Assembly: GCF_003255815.1 (NCBI RefSeq)
Contig: NC_037669.1
Coordinates: 119,772,021 to 119,836,020 of the forward strand
Origin: Theropithecus gelada
Taxonomy: Eukaryota; Chordata; Mammalia; Primates; Cercopithecidae
DNA: 64,000 bases
Reading direction: 5' to 3'
The notes beneath the pieces were generated by a model. It made no database searches. It was given only the letters and a program-made list of their open reading frames with translations, and had not been told where the DNA came from. The position numbers and the translations under genes are program-made. Of this stretch, positions 1 through 12,212 are shown one piece after another (position 1 is the stretch's first letter; every line of letters begins with the position of its first letter).

Positions 1-694
1 TATTCAAGAAGCCAAATGCACAGCCCTGGCATTGCCCACTCATTCAGCCTTGCTTCCTACCCAGAGTTTCCTGACATACCCGGATCTTCCGATTCTCCCA
101 ACCCTTGGTATCTGATTCGAAGGTAGCACTGAAGCATGAAAAATCAGCCAAGTCCCACTCTTTCACTGCTTCAGAAGAGCTTTTCTACTCATGCCATCTC
201 TGGTCTTTATGACTTTGAGTTATTGCTGCAGGCCTGTCTCTGCTAGAATCACATTCTGACAGCACAGTGAAACTCGGCAGGATGGTTCCATTACAGAGAC
301 AGTGCACGATGGCATTCAACAATTGTCTTATCCCTGCTGCTTGCACAGGAGCCTGTGAACTTTGTAGCACTGTTAATTCCAGGTAGTCCATAAAGAGAGG
401 ACCCTGGAATGAAAAGCTTTAACATGTAGCTGGGCTTCTTAAAACCAAGTAGTAGCAGTAAAATGCTGAGCCATCTCAGTCAGCTGTTACAAGTAGAGGG
501 GCTTGTGCTTTTCATTATGCTGAAATGCATTTGCTTCCACGTGACATACTCTTCCTGCTTTGTAAGGAGGTATTTGGGTATTTTTCCCCTCCTTCCTTCT
601 ATACTTTACTTAGCGGTTCTTGTCACCTTTGAAATTATTGGTTCATTTCTCTTTCTTTCTGTTCCTCTGAATTCTCTGCTGCCTACCTCTCCAG
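1..694 (+). other. TNIK: Intron 14 (3' part)
   Basis: Non-coding DNA before the first exon in the window. It ends in a pyrimidine-rich acceptor (tctctgctgcctacctctccag, read 673-694 in part). The open frames on both strands here show no family signature. I see no recognisable repeat. Confidence 0.8.
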
Positions 695-781
695 GAATAC
701 ATCAGGCGACAGTTAGAGGAGGAGCAGAGACAGTTAGAGATCTTGCAGCAGCAGCTACTGCATGAACAAGCTCTACTTCTG
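695..781 (+). CDS. TNIK: TNIK exon 15, alternative 29-codon cassette, coiled coil
   Basis: Exactly 29 codons, phase 0 at both ends, starting EYIRRQLEEEQRQLE and ending HEQALLL. It is flanked by ctctccag and by donor gtaatg. The segment is rich in Glu, Gln, Leu and Arg with heptad-like Leu spacing and extends the charged coiled coil that follows the kinase domain. Its length and position match the known alternative 29-residue module of human TNIK (about residues 447-475), whose skipping keeps the frame. Inclusion or skipping changes coiled-coil length without disturbing the downstream domains. The donor, with AATG after GT, is weaker than those of the constitutive exons, which fits optional use. 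Confidence 0.95.
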
Positions 782-825
782 GTAATGGGAAAGCCAAGAG
801 CCAGCTGACCTGCTCTGTGTTCATC

Positions 826-862
<37 letters not shown>

Positions 863-1874
863 TGTGTGTGTGTGTGTGTCCTTCTAACATGCCAGTGCAG
901 AAGAGGGGATCTTCCAAGCCTCAGGGACCTCAAAAACCTCATAGAAAATTAATACATTTTCTGATTGATTTTGCTGAGTCCTAATACATTTAATACAGTT
1001 GTTATGCATTCTTTATTAACTCCATTTATTTCTAAAACTTCAGTATGAATCCAGCCTTATTATAAGTACAAACTGCTTTTGAGACCCACTGTGTTTATTG
1101 CAGAGTAATTTTTAAGGCCATTTGCAACATGCTGCAATACAATCACAGCAAAATGCGCCTCTCCCATAAGAACCCACCAGCTCTACAGTCATATTTCATT
1201 TACAGACTATTAGCTTTACCCTTATGATGGGAACATTTTGTGTCCCTTGCTCATGCAGCTTCCACTTGAAGTACAGTACTTTTTTTGTTATTATAGCACT
1301 GCTCTCCAGATGGGCTTTTTGGTGTATTTTTTTAAACTGAACTTTTTATTTAATGGCATTCTGATATTTTTTAGCCTGTACATAAGCTTGCTAATGGCCT
1401 TTGTAGGTCCAAGTTTTATTAAATGAAAGATGATTTAGGCAGTATCTTTTGGCTGCTTATTTAGTTTTGTACTTAATTGTACATGTGTGAGTGATTTAAT
1501 TACTAGATCAGGAAGTGGGTGACTTTTTCTAGGGGTTGTATGCTGACCATTTAAATGTCCTCATTATTGCCATTTTGTCACGTGTAATTAATTCATCAGG
1601 GACAAGTCATTTTGTAATTGATGGGGTTCGGTAGGGATTGCCATTTTAAAGCAATAGCGTTTTCATTAAATGACACATTCTTGTGTAGATACTAACACAA
1701 GGCAGTAGCTTATTTCTGTGGTACATCCTGACATCCTCCTGTCATTCTGTTAGTATTAAGATCCTTCATTATTTAGCATTATTTTGCCTCCATTGCATAC
1801 TTAACTGGTACTGGCCGACGATTTCTATGTGATAATTTGGCCTTTTCTTTGCTCTTCTTTCCTGATCTGGACAG
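782..1874 (+). other. TNIK: Intron 15
   Basis: 1,093 bp, donor gtaatg, acceptor gatctggacag. Its start holds a (TG)n microsatellite; the rest is AT-rich unique-looking DNA with no gene or recognised transposon. Confidence 0.85.
832..879 (+). repeat. (TG)n microsatellite
   Basis: About 24 TG units with one TC interruption, starting 50 bp after the exon 15 donor. UG tracts just after a donor can bind TDP-43 or CELF proteins (known), so an effect on exon 15 choice is conceivable but not shown. Confidence 0.95.
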
Positions 1875-2063
1875 GAATATAAGCGCAAACAACTGGAAGA
1901 ACAGAGACAAGCAGAAAGACTGCAGAGGCAGCTAAAGCAAGAAAGAGACTACTTAGTTTCCCTTCAGCATCAGCGGCAGGAGCAGAGGCCTGTGGAGAAG
2001 AAGCCACTGTACCATTACAAAGAAGGAATGAGTCCTAGTGAGAAGCCAGCATGGGCCAAGGAG
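1875..2063 (+). CDS. TNIK: TNIK exon 16, end of coiled coil into intermediate region
   Basis: 63 codons, phase 0 at both ends, from EYKRKQLEEQRQ to SEKPAWAKE. The first half is a basic/acidic helix (QAERLQRQLKQERDYLVSL) that closes the coiled coil. From about codon 33 it becomes Gln/Arg/Pro-rich and enters the disordered intermediate region (EKKPLYHYKEGMSPSEKPAW). The acceptor is ggacag and the donor gtaagt is near consensus. The same EY start in exons 15 and 16 suggests that the 29-codon cassette arose by exon duplication. This exon is constitutive in known TNIK isoforms. Confidence 0.96.
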
Positions 2064-3343
2064 GTAAGTAAGCAAGTGTAGCCTCACCCTGTTGGCCAGG
2101 CTTTTGACTCTAATGAGTTTGTCTGATAGAAGTGGAGAGTTAACCCAGTGCTGCAAAGTTGGAAAACAATTCATCATAAGACACATGTTTTGCTTTTGGA
2201 AGAACCATAACATTATTTCTGTAGAGAAATGGCAAAATACCTTCCTCCATTTGTGGGGTTTTGTTTTGTTTTTTGGTATATCTTTGTGGTTGCAATGGAC
2301 TTTTATAGGAAATAACAGAAGATAGAGAAAACCTTTTTTCTGATACTCATCCAACTGAATTTGTGGCATGAGGATTTTTAGTGACCTTTTTGTTGAATAA
2401 TGTGATTAAGGATTTATAGAATTCTAGGAAGAATCAGTTCCTGTCCATGCCTGGACCCTGTTACTGATCATTAACATTGTCGCTAACATAACTTTGTTCA
2501 CCATGATACTACCAGCAGATGCACAGTTAACCTCAGACTTGTGGTGGTGGTATTCACTTTTAGGATCAGAGGTCATTCGTGTTTCTTCTACCCATACTTC
2601 CTTCATTTGCTTAACTACTAGACTAAGAAAGGATTTTCAGGAACTTAGCGCTATGTTGAGCTATTTTAATAAAAACTGCTTGGATGGGAGGGAAAAAAAG
2701 GATGATAGCCAGACAGGTAAAGCAAACAAACAAAATAACTCCAACCAAATCAGCAACCTTTCCTGGGAGTCACTGTGTGAGGTCATGTGCGTAACATGCT
2801 GGTTTTCAGTTCAATCATTATTTCTGGCATCTAGTGATTTCCTTTATTTTATGGTGATTGTAGCTAGTCATTTAAAAGGATGTTTTGGGGTTATTTTGTA
2901 TTTTTACCCAGAATTTTTATATATTGATAGCTCACACTTTTTTCAAGTTATCTAGAATACAATATTACTAGAACCAGATTTCTTACATGAGATCCTGTTT
3001 TTCTGAAAATAATTCTTTGTATTTGTCTAACCTATCTGACATATGTACAGAACACGTTTGATATAATGTTGTCCTAATGTTAATGATAGTGGTTTATGGG
3101 AGGAGAAAGTTAAAAAAATGGATTTTTAAAAACTTCTTTGTACTTTTACATATTGTTTAAATCCTTTATAGTGATCATGTACTTTTTTGTGAAAAAAACT
3201 TTTTTCTTTTAAAACTTAAACTAAGTGTGTGGAAAAAATTGTTTTGATTTGTGATGAAGAATTTTTTATCACTTTCCCTTATATCTGTAAACATGATCCA
3301 TATTTACATAGCTATGTCTCTAACATCTGCCTCTTTCTCTTAG

Positions 3344-4639
3344 ATCAGTAATTCAATTTTGTGATCCTACTCCCAGGTACAGCATCGACCCCTTAATAAT
3401 CCACCTATTCTTCCAGCTAAGCAAAATCAGTATGCTGCTAAGCAGCAGCTGAAATGCTTCTTGGCTGGCAGAGATGCACCACCTTCCTCTACTGCTAAAC
3501 CGTTTTCTAGCCATGCCAAGTTGAAATCCTCAGCTAAGCCAGACCCACAGCTCCTGACCATGGCAAGTGTTCAGACAACTGAAAAACTAGCCTCTACAAA
3601 GCTAATGGCAGTAGCACCTGCAGGAATTAGTGATTCCAGATCAAGACTCCTGTTTGAGCATCACCCATGGAAGAAAGATGGACCAGCTTGCCCTATTAGA
3701 CTTGGTTTAGAAGACCAACTGAAGCCTCAGGAAGCCTTGAGGACCATAGTGAGATCTCCAGGGCAATCTCACTCCCAGGGATGTAGCCCAACTCAAGAGA
3801 TAGGATCTAAGGTCATTTGTATGTCTTCTCTCAACATCTCCAAAGTGATAAGCCCCGAGTTGTCCATTACTGCAATTCAGGAGGGCCTTAGAGATTAATG
3901 TAGAGCTTGCGGCAGGAAGAGCATGAACTCATGCATCTTTACAAGTGCTTCTACTCTTGTAAGAAATGCTGCATCACTAAGCGACCTCTTCTTGATGCAT
4001 GACCACTTGGCTTTCAGTGTTCCCAGCCCCAAGCATGAGTTTAGGAGAGGGACACCTACAGATTCCATTGGAAATGATCATGATTTTGTGCAACACATTC
4101 CAGAATTTCTTCTTTCCCCTAGACAGCTCCCTCATGCACAAATGTACCAGAAGACAGGGAAAAGCATGGAGCAGTTTTCACTTCCTTCATTCAGCCTCTA
4201 CCCAGCACCTTATGATTTGAACTTGTCTACCTTGACTTCATTGTTTTCCAGTTGCTATTTGTCCTCATCACTAAATTTACTGGCCTGTCCTCTCTATTCA
4301 GAACTAGTTCATAGCTCCCAAGCTTTCAGGAGACATGGGATTCCTGGGGGCAGATCCTTGCAGATGTCATCAAGGCACTTTTCTAGACCTCTTAATTCCC
4401 TCATGCTTCCTGGTCAGGCTCCTAGCAGTAAAAGAAACACAGCATTTGAGCATGCAAACAACATGCCTGAGTCATCAAGCACTCCTGATATGAGGTTTCC
4501 CAGTCACCGTAAGTCTGGGCCATCTCTGGTGGGTGATATCTTCCAAGGTCCCTGGCTTCCTGGCATGTGGTGTGCTTCCTTTGGGCTTCATGCATTTCCA
4601 GAGATATATGGGAACATTCTTTGGGGATTTCATATTTAG
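3344..4639 (+). pseudogene. Unrecognised long open frame in intron 16 (candidate decayed alternative terminal exon or retrocopy)
   Basis: Reading frame 3365-4636 is 424 codons with a single stop (TAA 3896-3898); a TGA at 3362-3364 bounds it upstream and TAG 4637-4639 closes it. The translation is Ser/Pro/His/Leu-rich and mostly looks disordered (for example PPILPAKQNQYAAKQQLK near the start, TPDMRFPSHRKSGPS near the end); I do not recognise a family. Just upstream is a strong acceptor context: ctaac at 3320-3324, a pyrimidine run, and tag ending at 3343. A second acceptor, ctcccag, ends at 3376, and a splice from exon 16 (phase 0) to 3377 would read straight into the open frame. No poly(A) tail or target-site duplication is evident, so an exon origin is a little more attractive than a retrocopy. 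Function is unknown. Confidence 0.45.
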
Positions 4640-4881
4640 TCCTCTACTCCTGGGTGTGGTTAACTTAATCCAGCGTCCAGCTAACCATTTTCTGTTCATG
4701 AAACCGTTCCCAAGTCTTAGAGTGGGTGATCATATTTTAGAAGAAAGATGAAACATTTAGTTGATAGAAGGAGAGTGACAGTGCTAAATTTAGGACTGGA
4801 GCAATCGATGTACAAATAAGAACAAATAATTGTCTGCCTTGGTTTGAGTCATCATTTTTAACACCCACTTCTTAAAATAGG

Positions 4882-4887
4882 AATAAA
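4882..4887 (+). promoter_or_regulatory. Possible polyadenylation signal AATAAA after the intron 16 open frame
   Basis: AATAAA lies 243 bases after the closing stop of the open frame and is followed closely by a GT-rich stretch (gagtgtgagg). It would suit a terminal exon ending near 4900-4930. Such hexamers are common by chance in AT-rich introns. Confidence 0.2.
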
Positions 4888-5666
4888 AATGAGTGTGAGG
4901 AGCTTTATATTCTTGATCTTTTAATGCTTCTCATCAGCAATGTATGAACTTTTTATGTAAAGCATTATTTATGGATGTCTTTTTTCATATTAGGGAGTCA
5001 GGGGCTCAAAGTGACCAAGTAGTAATATACGTTTCAAACCTTTAGACATGAACATAGCTTATCAGTATCTTAACTATCAAGTTATAAGAAAACCTGGGTT
5101 AAACCCTCTGGAGGTAAAATAAAAAGATGCCATTTTCTTTTTTTCAAATGCACCCTCTGTGCCCATGCCACCGTCTCCTGTTGTGTAAGGTCTGGACTAT
5201 TTTGCCCCATGTGCCACTGAAGGTATCACCTAGCTGTCTTCCACCTATTGCAACCTCTTCTGTAATCTGTTCCAGCATTTGTTTTCTAACTCAGCTCTAT
5301 GCCTTCCCATCAGGTTTTTTTTTTCTTCTGCTTTGCTTACTTTACCATCTGCTTCTCCTCTTCCTCATTCCAAATCAGTAGTCCTTCATCAGCAATGTAA
5401 TGCTCTTATACTGCTTTGTTCTCTGTGTTCTTGTTGCTTCATTTTGTAAAACACAATTGATCATTGTATTTCTCAGTACCTTTCTGATTAATATGTTGGA
5501 TATTGTAGAGCAAATGAAAATGCTCAGTCATTTGCAAATCCTGTTGAGCTCTTCCCTCGCTCCTTTTACTGAGTATTCTTTCTGTCCTGGATGTCACATT
5601 GGCCTTGATTTTCAGATTTTAGCCAGAAAAGAACATTAATGTCTCTGCATTAAAAAGACAGCTTGG

Positions 5667-5970
5667 AGCCGGGCACAGTGGCTCACGTCTATAATCCCAG
5701 CACTTTGGGAGGCAAAAGCAGGAGGATCTCTGGAACCCAGGAGTAGTTAGAGACCAGCCTGGACAACACAGTGAAACCTCGTCTCTACAAATAATAAAAA
5801 TTAGCTGAGCATGGGGGTGCATGCCTGTGGTCCCAGCTACACCAAAGGCTGAGGGTGGGACTTGAGCCTGGAAGGTTGAGACTGCAGTGAGTCATGATTG
5901 CACCACTGCACTCCCGTCTGGGCAACAGAGTGAGACCCTGTTTCAAATAAATACAAAAATAAATAGACAG
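5667..5970 (+). mobile_element. AluJ
   Basis: Full-length dimeric Alu starting gagccgggcacagtgg, with a degraded A-rich tail (aaataaatacaaaaataaat). It is strongly diverged, with many changes in both monomers and tgagcatgggggtgc in the right arm start, as expected of the oldest J family. Confidence 0.9.
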
Positions 5971-6634
5971 GTTGGGGGCATTCTCATTTTTTTCAAATTA
6001 TCTGCCATTTCTGAGTTGGGATGGAAGTCAGGTATGTATTGTGAAAATATCAGTATGATGTTCTGTTGAACATCAGCAGAATTTGAAGGTCTTCTTCCTC
6101 ACTTTTTGGATGATGGAGATTCGTTTTTCTTATTTCTACTCCTTAAATGGCATGGGATTTTCTGGGCCTGGCAGTAACTGTGGGGGCTCCCCTTCCCTTT
6201 CCATCCCACATACTTAAAAAAAAAAATTGTACCAAAGCTCAGCAGTGAAAGAATGCTTTGTTTACATGAGTATTGCATGAGATTGTATTTTAATTTTTTT
6301 AACACTCCATCATGTTCTCTTTCTGTGATATATGCCCGTCACTGGCATGTTTGTTTGTTTGCAAACAATGATCTGGTAAGAGCCAAAATATCTGTTTATT
6401 TCCATTAGCTCACTGGACTTTGAAATCACTGTATATAAAAACTCCTTCTCCATCCAGATTTCTCGGCTCTACACCAAAGTGTTTTTTGTTGTTGTTGTTA
6501 TTTCTTTTATATGAGTTAGTTTATATATAAAGTTCTCAAACAACCACTTCAAGAGTTTATATCTTTCCTCTATTTCTGCGTATCTCTCTTATGATTAAAT
6601 ATAGGAGAGACCTGGAAGGAAATAGTATGGAGTA

Positions 6635-6745
6635 TGTTTGAGTTCAAGTTCTTCCACTTCCTGGCTGCCTGACCTAGGGTGTGCCTCCTGCTTTCCTGAG
6701 ATGCAGCTTCCTCATCTGCACATCTGCCTCACAATTGGGAAGCTC
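6635..6745 (+). repeat. MIR fragment
   Basis: Resembles the MIR core in order: gagttcaagttcttccactt, then ctggctgcctgacc, then cagcttcctcatctgca. Confidence 0.55.
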
Positions 6746-9700
6746 GTGGGCAATAATGAATGTGCACGTGCCATTTAAAGTTACATACTACACAAATACA
6801 AATGAAATACGGTATTCAACGTATTCCTAGTTTGTTTCCAAGACTGTTGTAGCTCACAAGGAACAAGTGCTTTGTCTCGTTTTGGTCTGGATTTCATATG
6901 ACCAATTCACTTGCGTCTCCTATCTCTTCACCCACCTCTCCCAGGTGATAGATAAGCACTTCTTTATTTCCTGTATCAACTTTCTAAGATTTTGCTTCAT
7001 TACTTTTGAGTTATGTGCTCCATTCACAATGGGATCTATGCTTTTATCTGGAATATTGGTAAGAAGTTGACCTGGGAAAAGAGTTCAGGCCCTTAGAGTC
7101 AGACAAGATTGCATCTTAAGCATTCCTTATGAATGAGGGTCTCTGCTGTGCTCAGAGCAGGGGTGTCATCAAACTTGCTCAGTAACCATCTGCCCATGTG
7201 GTTTTGCCCAACTATATTACTCAACTCTTTATGTGACTAGTGAGTGCAGGGTCAAAGTAAGGAGCACTTAAAAGTTACTCACTGGCTTCTTTCTCTTTCT
7301 CCAGCATCGCCAATAAACACAAAAACCAAAGTGTTTTGTCCAGTTGGGGGAAAAAAGAATACCCATGTGACTGTGTTGGACTCACCATGTACTAATTCTT
7401 CAGTAAAGCCTTCTGAGATCTTCCTAAACCCTGTGGACTCTACATATTATGAAATATTATTAGAATGCACCCATATAACATAGTAAATATATATTTGCTG
7501 TCAACAGTTTTAAAATTACTTCTATAAATTTGTTTTGATATTCTCAGTAGATGTCATTCATTATTGTAAAGTGAGACACTGTAACCTACAAATTGTTTTA
7601 AAATATAAAAAACAATCTGACAATTGACATCGATACAGTGTTTCTCTTTATTTATAACGTTTTAAAAAAATTGTTTTGAAATTGTTTTGGAAATCCTGTA
7701 ATTAACAAATTTATTTTTAAGTTGTCTACATTTGCATAGCCTTTATATATACCAGAGGCCATAGACATTACTCCTGTGCTATGCAGTGGGCAACACAGAC
7801 CTGTCTAGAGCAGAATTTTATTTCTGAGACCACAGTTATTTTTTTCACTATATATCATGCTACAGGAAATAATATAGCATTTTTGCAGAGGTGATCCAAA
7901 CTTCTCCAGAGTTATTTTAGTTTTCATATTGAAATGATTTTTTAATAAGAAAAAAATACTTTTATAGTAAAGTTGATCAGTCTGTGCTAATCTTCTCTGT
8001 ATTTCTGATCATTCCTTCTACTATGAAATCATTTATAACAGCTATCTTTTGCTGTTATAGTCTAGCACCTTGACACTCTATACCTGATGGTACTGGAACA
8101 CATTCTTAGTGGTGCTCCTGGCATCTTATGTCTTCTTGGAAGCAGGCAGTTGGAGCAGAAACTTGGCTCCTAGACTTTTTTGAACATCCTCAGGCATCGA
8201 AATATATCTTGTTGTTCCCAGTTTTTAATCACTTGTATCCTTCTTCTAGATGCGAGAGGGGTTGGAAGGAGACTTTCTTTTTTTTTGTCTCACATATTTA
8301 TTTCCTGTTCAATTAGTAGACATAAGTTGTGATAAAGCAGGGGACAGGCCTTTGTCTAGTATGAAAATAATGAAAAGGGCCTGCCTAGATACCCTATCCA
8401 GCTTTCTCTCTGTCCATCTGAAGGTGTTATTAGGAGAAGTACCACTTCCAATGTTTGATTTGATCCTGTGCTCCAATTCTTAAGGTGATCCTGCAGTGTA
8501 AAGACACTTGGGCAGCATTATCTTCCTAAAGACTATAGGACTAGGTTTTCTTGAGACAAAATACATAATGAGATGCCTCATGATTACACCCTTTTCTTAG
8601 ATTTTCAATTTTCTTTGGACAAACTTCAACCCAGGAAATTTCAGTACATGGGAGCCTTCCTGAAATAATTTTCAAAGCGTAACAATTACTTATGCCATAT
8701 GTTTTTAGAATGGTACAGACTAAAATATACTAATGATAGAATTTAGTATGTAAGCTGATAAAGCATAAGAAATTTTTACTAGAAGTACATTAGCAACATC
8801 TATACATGACTAATCAAATCCATTAATTGCCTATGAAAACCAGTACCCTAGTTTCTACCCTGTTCATTTCTAATGATAGCTTTAGGGCCCCATGTGGCCT
8901 GTGATCCTATTAGCAGGGATGCTTAGACTGGAGCCTTGTTGCTGACACTTCCCAAAAGAATTATCTCAAAAGTGGTTTCTTTGCTCAAGATAGAGTCTTT
9001 GGGGACAAACTTTTCTACTATTGTTTTTAATGTTCTGTCCCTTAATGTATATTTAAAGCTCTCAATGTATTTTATAGCCAAAAATAATAATTACAAGTAT
9101 TCCTCACTCTGCATATATTTGGTTCCTGAATTTTGGATGACAAGTGGTTTGGACGGTGGGAATTCAGACACTGAAGGATGCTTATGTATGACTTACCTAT
9201 TAATGATCTACCCTGAAAATAAGAAAATGGATAATATTTGACCAATTCCAGTGGTCTAGAAATACTAACCTTCTTTCAAAGAGTCTGGCATTTGGAAAAG
9301 TGATAAATTGCATGCCTTGATCTCAGTTTATCTATTGCTGTCTTTGTGGGACTTTTTCTTCTTTGTGGTCTTATCTCAAAGCTGGCTTTGTTCTTTTGCT
9401 CAATGTAATAGCCAAATAATTACTGCTGATGTAATACTTTGCACACATGCACACACAAAGTATACATGTTCTGGTTTATATTCCTGGCTTTTTGCAGCAA
9501 ATTTTACTTGGTGTGTGGTAAGCTTCTGGGACTTGGGATTTCAAAACCAAAGCCAATTGGATGTACCCTGCACAGCCATGGTGGGGGAAGAGATGTTCAC
9601 ATTCCTCCTCAGTAGAGGCAAGAGGGCTGTTTTTCATTCTGCAGCTTATCTTATTGTGTTAAAATATGTGAGGTTAATATGAGTTTAAAAACAGACTTAC

Positions 9701-11064
9701 TTTGTATATTTGATTGAGTCTGCCTCTAGAAAGATTCAAAATGGGATAGGGAAGATGGGGGAAAATTGCTCTTTCAAGTTTTTATTTCAAATCAGGCAGT
9801 AAAATGAATAAAGACTTTTAGCTGCTACATAAAAAAATATGCACACAGACATGAATATTGAACACCTGCATGTGGGTTCTTAAAATGCTCAGTGAGTCAG
9901 CAGAAGAGAATTAAGGGCTCACTGTAAAGGCCATCAGTGTGGGGAGAATGGTTGCATTATCCTGATGGCTTTGGGAAGCACAACAGTCAAACTGGTCCTG
10001 AAGAAATAAAGGACAGGACACAGTAGATCTGGAAGAAAAGTCATAGACTTCTTGAAGTTGTCTAAGATCTTAAGCCATATCTTAGAGTGTGCACCTTGTT
10101 TATCTTAAGTTTCTCTTTAAAACTGCCCTCCAAGGCAGTCTTTCTGCTGTAAATATGTACTAAAGGTAATGATGACCTGTTTAAAAAGGGCATTCACTGG
10201 CTCTGTGAGCATTTCCCATGAAGCACTTGGGATCTGTTATCTGCTTTGGGTTGAAAGAGACTCTGGAAGAAAGGGAATGATAAGGAAATGAAATAGTCTG
10301 AGAGAAGACAGGGTTAGAGGGGAAGAGAAAAGGAGGAGAAGCAAGAATGAACACCACATGTGTAGAAACAGGGAGGAAGAAAGGGGAGAGCAAGACAGTG
10401 GAGTCCAAGCTGGGCATGAAAGAATGAGACGGGGCAGTGTATTTGAGGAAGCAAGAAAGACAACTGGAAAGAAAGACCTCTAAAGACAGAAAAAGAAAGT
10501 GACACAGGAAGTCTGTTTGAAACAGGCCACGCTCATTAAGCAGGCAGCCGGGAACACCCACTCGCCTATCAGTAGAACAGTGAAGAAATGGAGGGTGCGT
10601 GCACTCAGCTTCATCCTCTTGTTCCTCCTCTCATGTTCCATGAAGCAACCCAAAGCAATTTTCTGTGTTCCGCAAGTCATCTAAATGCATGCTACCATTC
10701 CCTTTGATTGTCTAGAGTGCAAACTGTCTTCCTCACTGACCCCATGGCATTGTGACCAATCAGTAAGATAATATCACAATCAATACAAGATAAACTCTTA
10801 GCAGGTCACGAATCCCCTGCTAACTGACTAACACAAGATAATGAGTAATGGAAGAGTGATGGCTTGGGTGTTCTATGTTGTTGTTGCTGTTGTTAGTGTT
10901 TGCTCTTTGCAAATTCTTGATGCAGTGCAGAAATAGAGTTTTGGCTTCTGAAAATCATTTAATCAGAGGATTCAAATGGCTGTGCAGGTGACTACAGAAA
11001 ATCCTTACTAGAAGGTGAATCTACTATACATTGAGGCTGTCTTCTTTTTTTTTTTGGCTTGTAG

Positions 11065-11229
11065 GTAGAAGAACGGTCAAGGCTCAACCGGCAAAGTTCC
11101 CCTGCCATGCCTCACAAGGTTGCCAACAGGATATCTGACCCCAACCTGCCCCCAAGGTCGGAGTCCTTCAGCATTAGTGGAGTTCAGCCTGCTCGAACAC
11201 CCCCCATGCTCAGACCAGTCGATCCCCAG
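11065..11229 (+). CDS. TNIK: TNIK exon 17, alternative 55-codon cassette
   Basis: Exactly 55 codons, phase 0 at both ends, from VEERSRLNRQSSPAMPHK to MLRPVDPQ. This is the second known optional module of TNIK. It is Ser/Pro-rich and disordered, with RSESFSISGV (a basophilic phosphosite context) and APTPPM-like proline pairs (QPARTPPMLRP) that could serve SH3 or WW ligands. The acceptor is a long T run ending ttgtag and the donor is gtacag, somewhat off consensus, consistent with regulated use. Skipping joins exon 16 (AKE) directly to exon 18 (IPHLV) in frame. Confidence 0.96.
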
Positions 11230-11670
11230 GTACAGTCTTGCCTCCATTCCATCAGGCATTCCTATAAGGTACACAAGAAAACCTATTAAAAGCCTAGGGA
11301 ATTGTAACATGGATTCAGGCATAGCGTCAAATTATTATCCTTAATATAGAATTTATAGTAATATAGGTGGCCCCATTGATTTTGAAGAGTAGAAGAAAAG
11401 GTGAGAAAGAAAAAAGCGTCACCCTTAAACTCGAGTCAACCACAAACTCACTTCTGTGTAAACTGGCCTCTCTGGAGACCCACAGGAGTTTCTGCAAGGT
11501 GAGAACAAGCATTCTTTTAGTTACAATTACCAAAACTAGAATTCATAGAAACTTCTGAAGTGTGTGTATATGTATACATTATATATTTTTTGTTTTCTTG
11601 GGACTTTGGCATGAGCCTGAAACTGAAAAAATTAAATAGACTTGGTTAAGTAAAATTACATCTTCTAAGG

Positions 11671-11864
11671 CAGTGGTTCTCAAAGTGTAATCACTGGACC
11701 AGCAGCATCAGCCATCACCCAGGAACTTGATAGAAATGCAGATTATGAGGCCCACTTCAGACCAGCTGATCAGCAACTCTAGGGGTGGTGGAGGCCAGGC
11801 AGTCTGTAATTTCACAAGCCCTCTAAGTGATTCTAATGTACTTTAGAGTTTGAGAACAATTATT
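11671..11864 (+). mobile_element. MER5A (hAT-Charlie non-autonomous DNA transposon)
   Basis: Starts cagtggttctcaaagtg and ends tttgagaacaattatt, giving degenerate terminal inverted repeats. The interior matches the family pattern ggaccagcagcatcagcc and caagccctctaagtgattct. About 190 bp, near full length. Confidence 0.85.
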
Positions 11865-11929
11865 TAAAACTATAGGGTAAAGAAAAAAGATTACTCTACT
11901 TTTAGGGAAGGAGTTGGTTTCTGGAAGTT

Positions 11930-12212
11930 TTTTTTTTGTTTTTTGTTTTTTGTTTTTGAGACAGAGTCTTGGTCTATCTCCCAGGCTGGAGTGCAGTGGC
12001 CCAATCTCAGCTCACTGCAACCTCCGCCTCCCAGGTTCAAGTGATGCTTCTGCCTGAGCCTCCCAAGTAGCTGGGACCACAGGTGTCCGCCACCACGCCT
12101 GGCTAATTTTTGTATTTTTAGTAGAGACAGGGTTGAACTCCTGACCTTGTGATCTGCCTGCCTCGGCCTCAAAAAGTGCTGGGATTACAGGTGTGAGCCA
12201 CCGCGCCCAGCC
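11930..12212 (-). mobile_element. AluS, antisense, with small internal deletion
   Basis: Reverse-oriented Alu bounded by a 14-bp direct repeat (ggtttctggaagtt at 11916-11929 and 12213-12226). Part of the left arm, normally between gtagagacagggt and gaactcctgacc, is missing about 15-20 bases near 12130. Confidence 0.93.

Larger units (their letters stand above)
2064..11064 (+). other. TNIK: Intron 16
   Basis: 9,001 bp with near-consensus donor gtaagt and a T-rich acceptor ending ggcttgtag. It contains the unexplained long open frame at 3344-4639, a candidate polyadenylation signal at 4882, an AluJ at 5667, a MIR-like stretch near 6640, and a purine-rich block at about 10250-10510. The rest is AT-rich DNA in which I recognise nothing. 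Confidence 0.85.

Noticed and set aside
643..942. Frames with repeated His-Thr across the (TG)n tract
   Set aside because: They are readings of the microsatellite and the antisense of exon 15.
2494..2955. 153-codon + strand frame in intron 16
   Set aside because: Starts and ends in AT-rich DNA with no acceptor or donor in phase and no recognisable composition. Unlike 3344-4639 it has no splice-like boundary.
10181..10561. 126-codon minus-strand frame with many Ser, Leu and Phe
   Set aside because: It is the complement of a purine-rich (GAA/GGA) stretch, which lacks stops on the opposite strand by composition. No motif or homology is evident.
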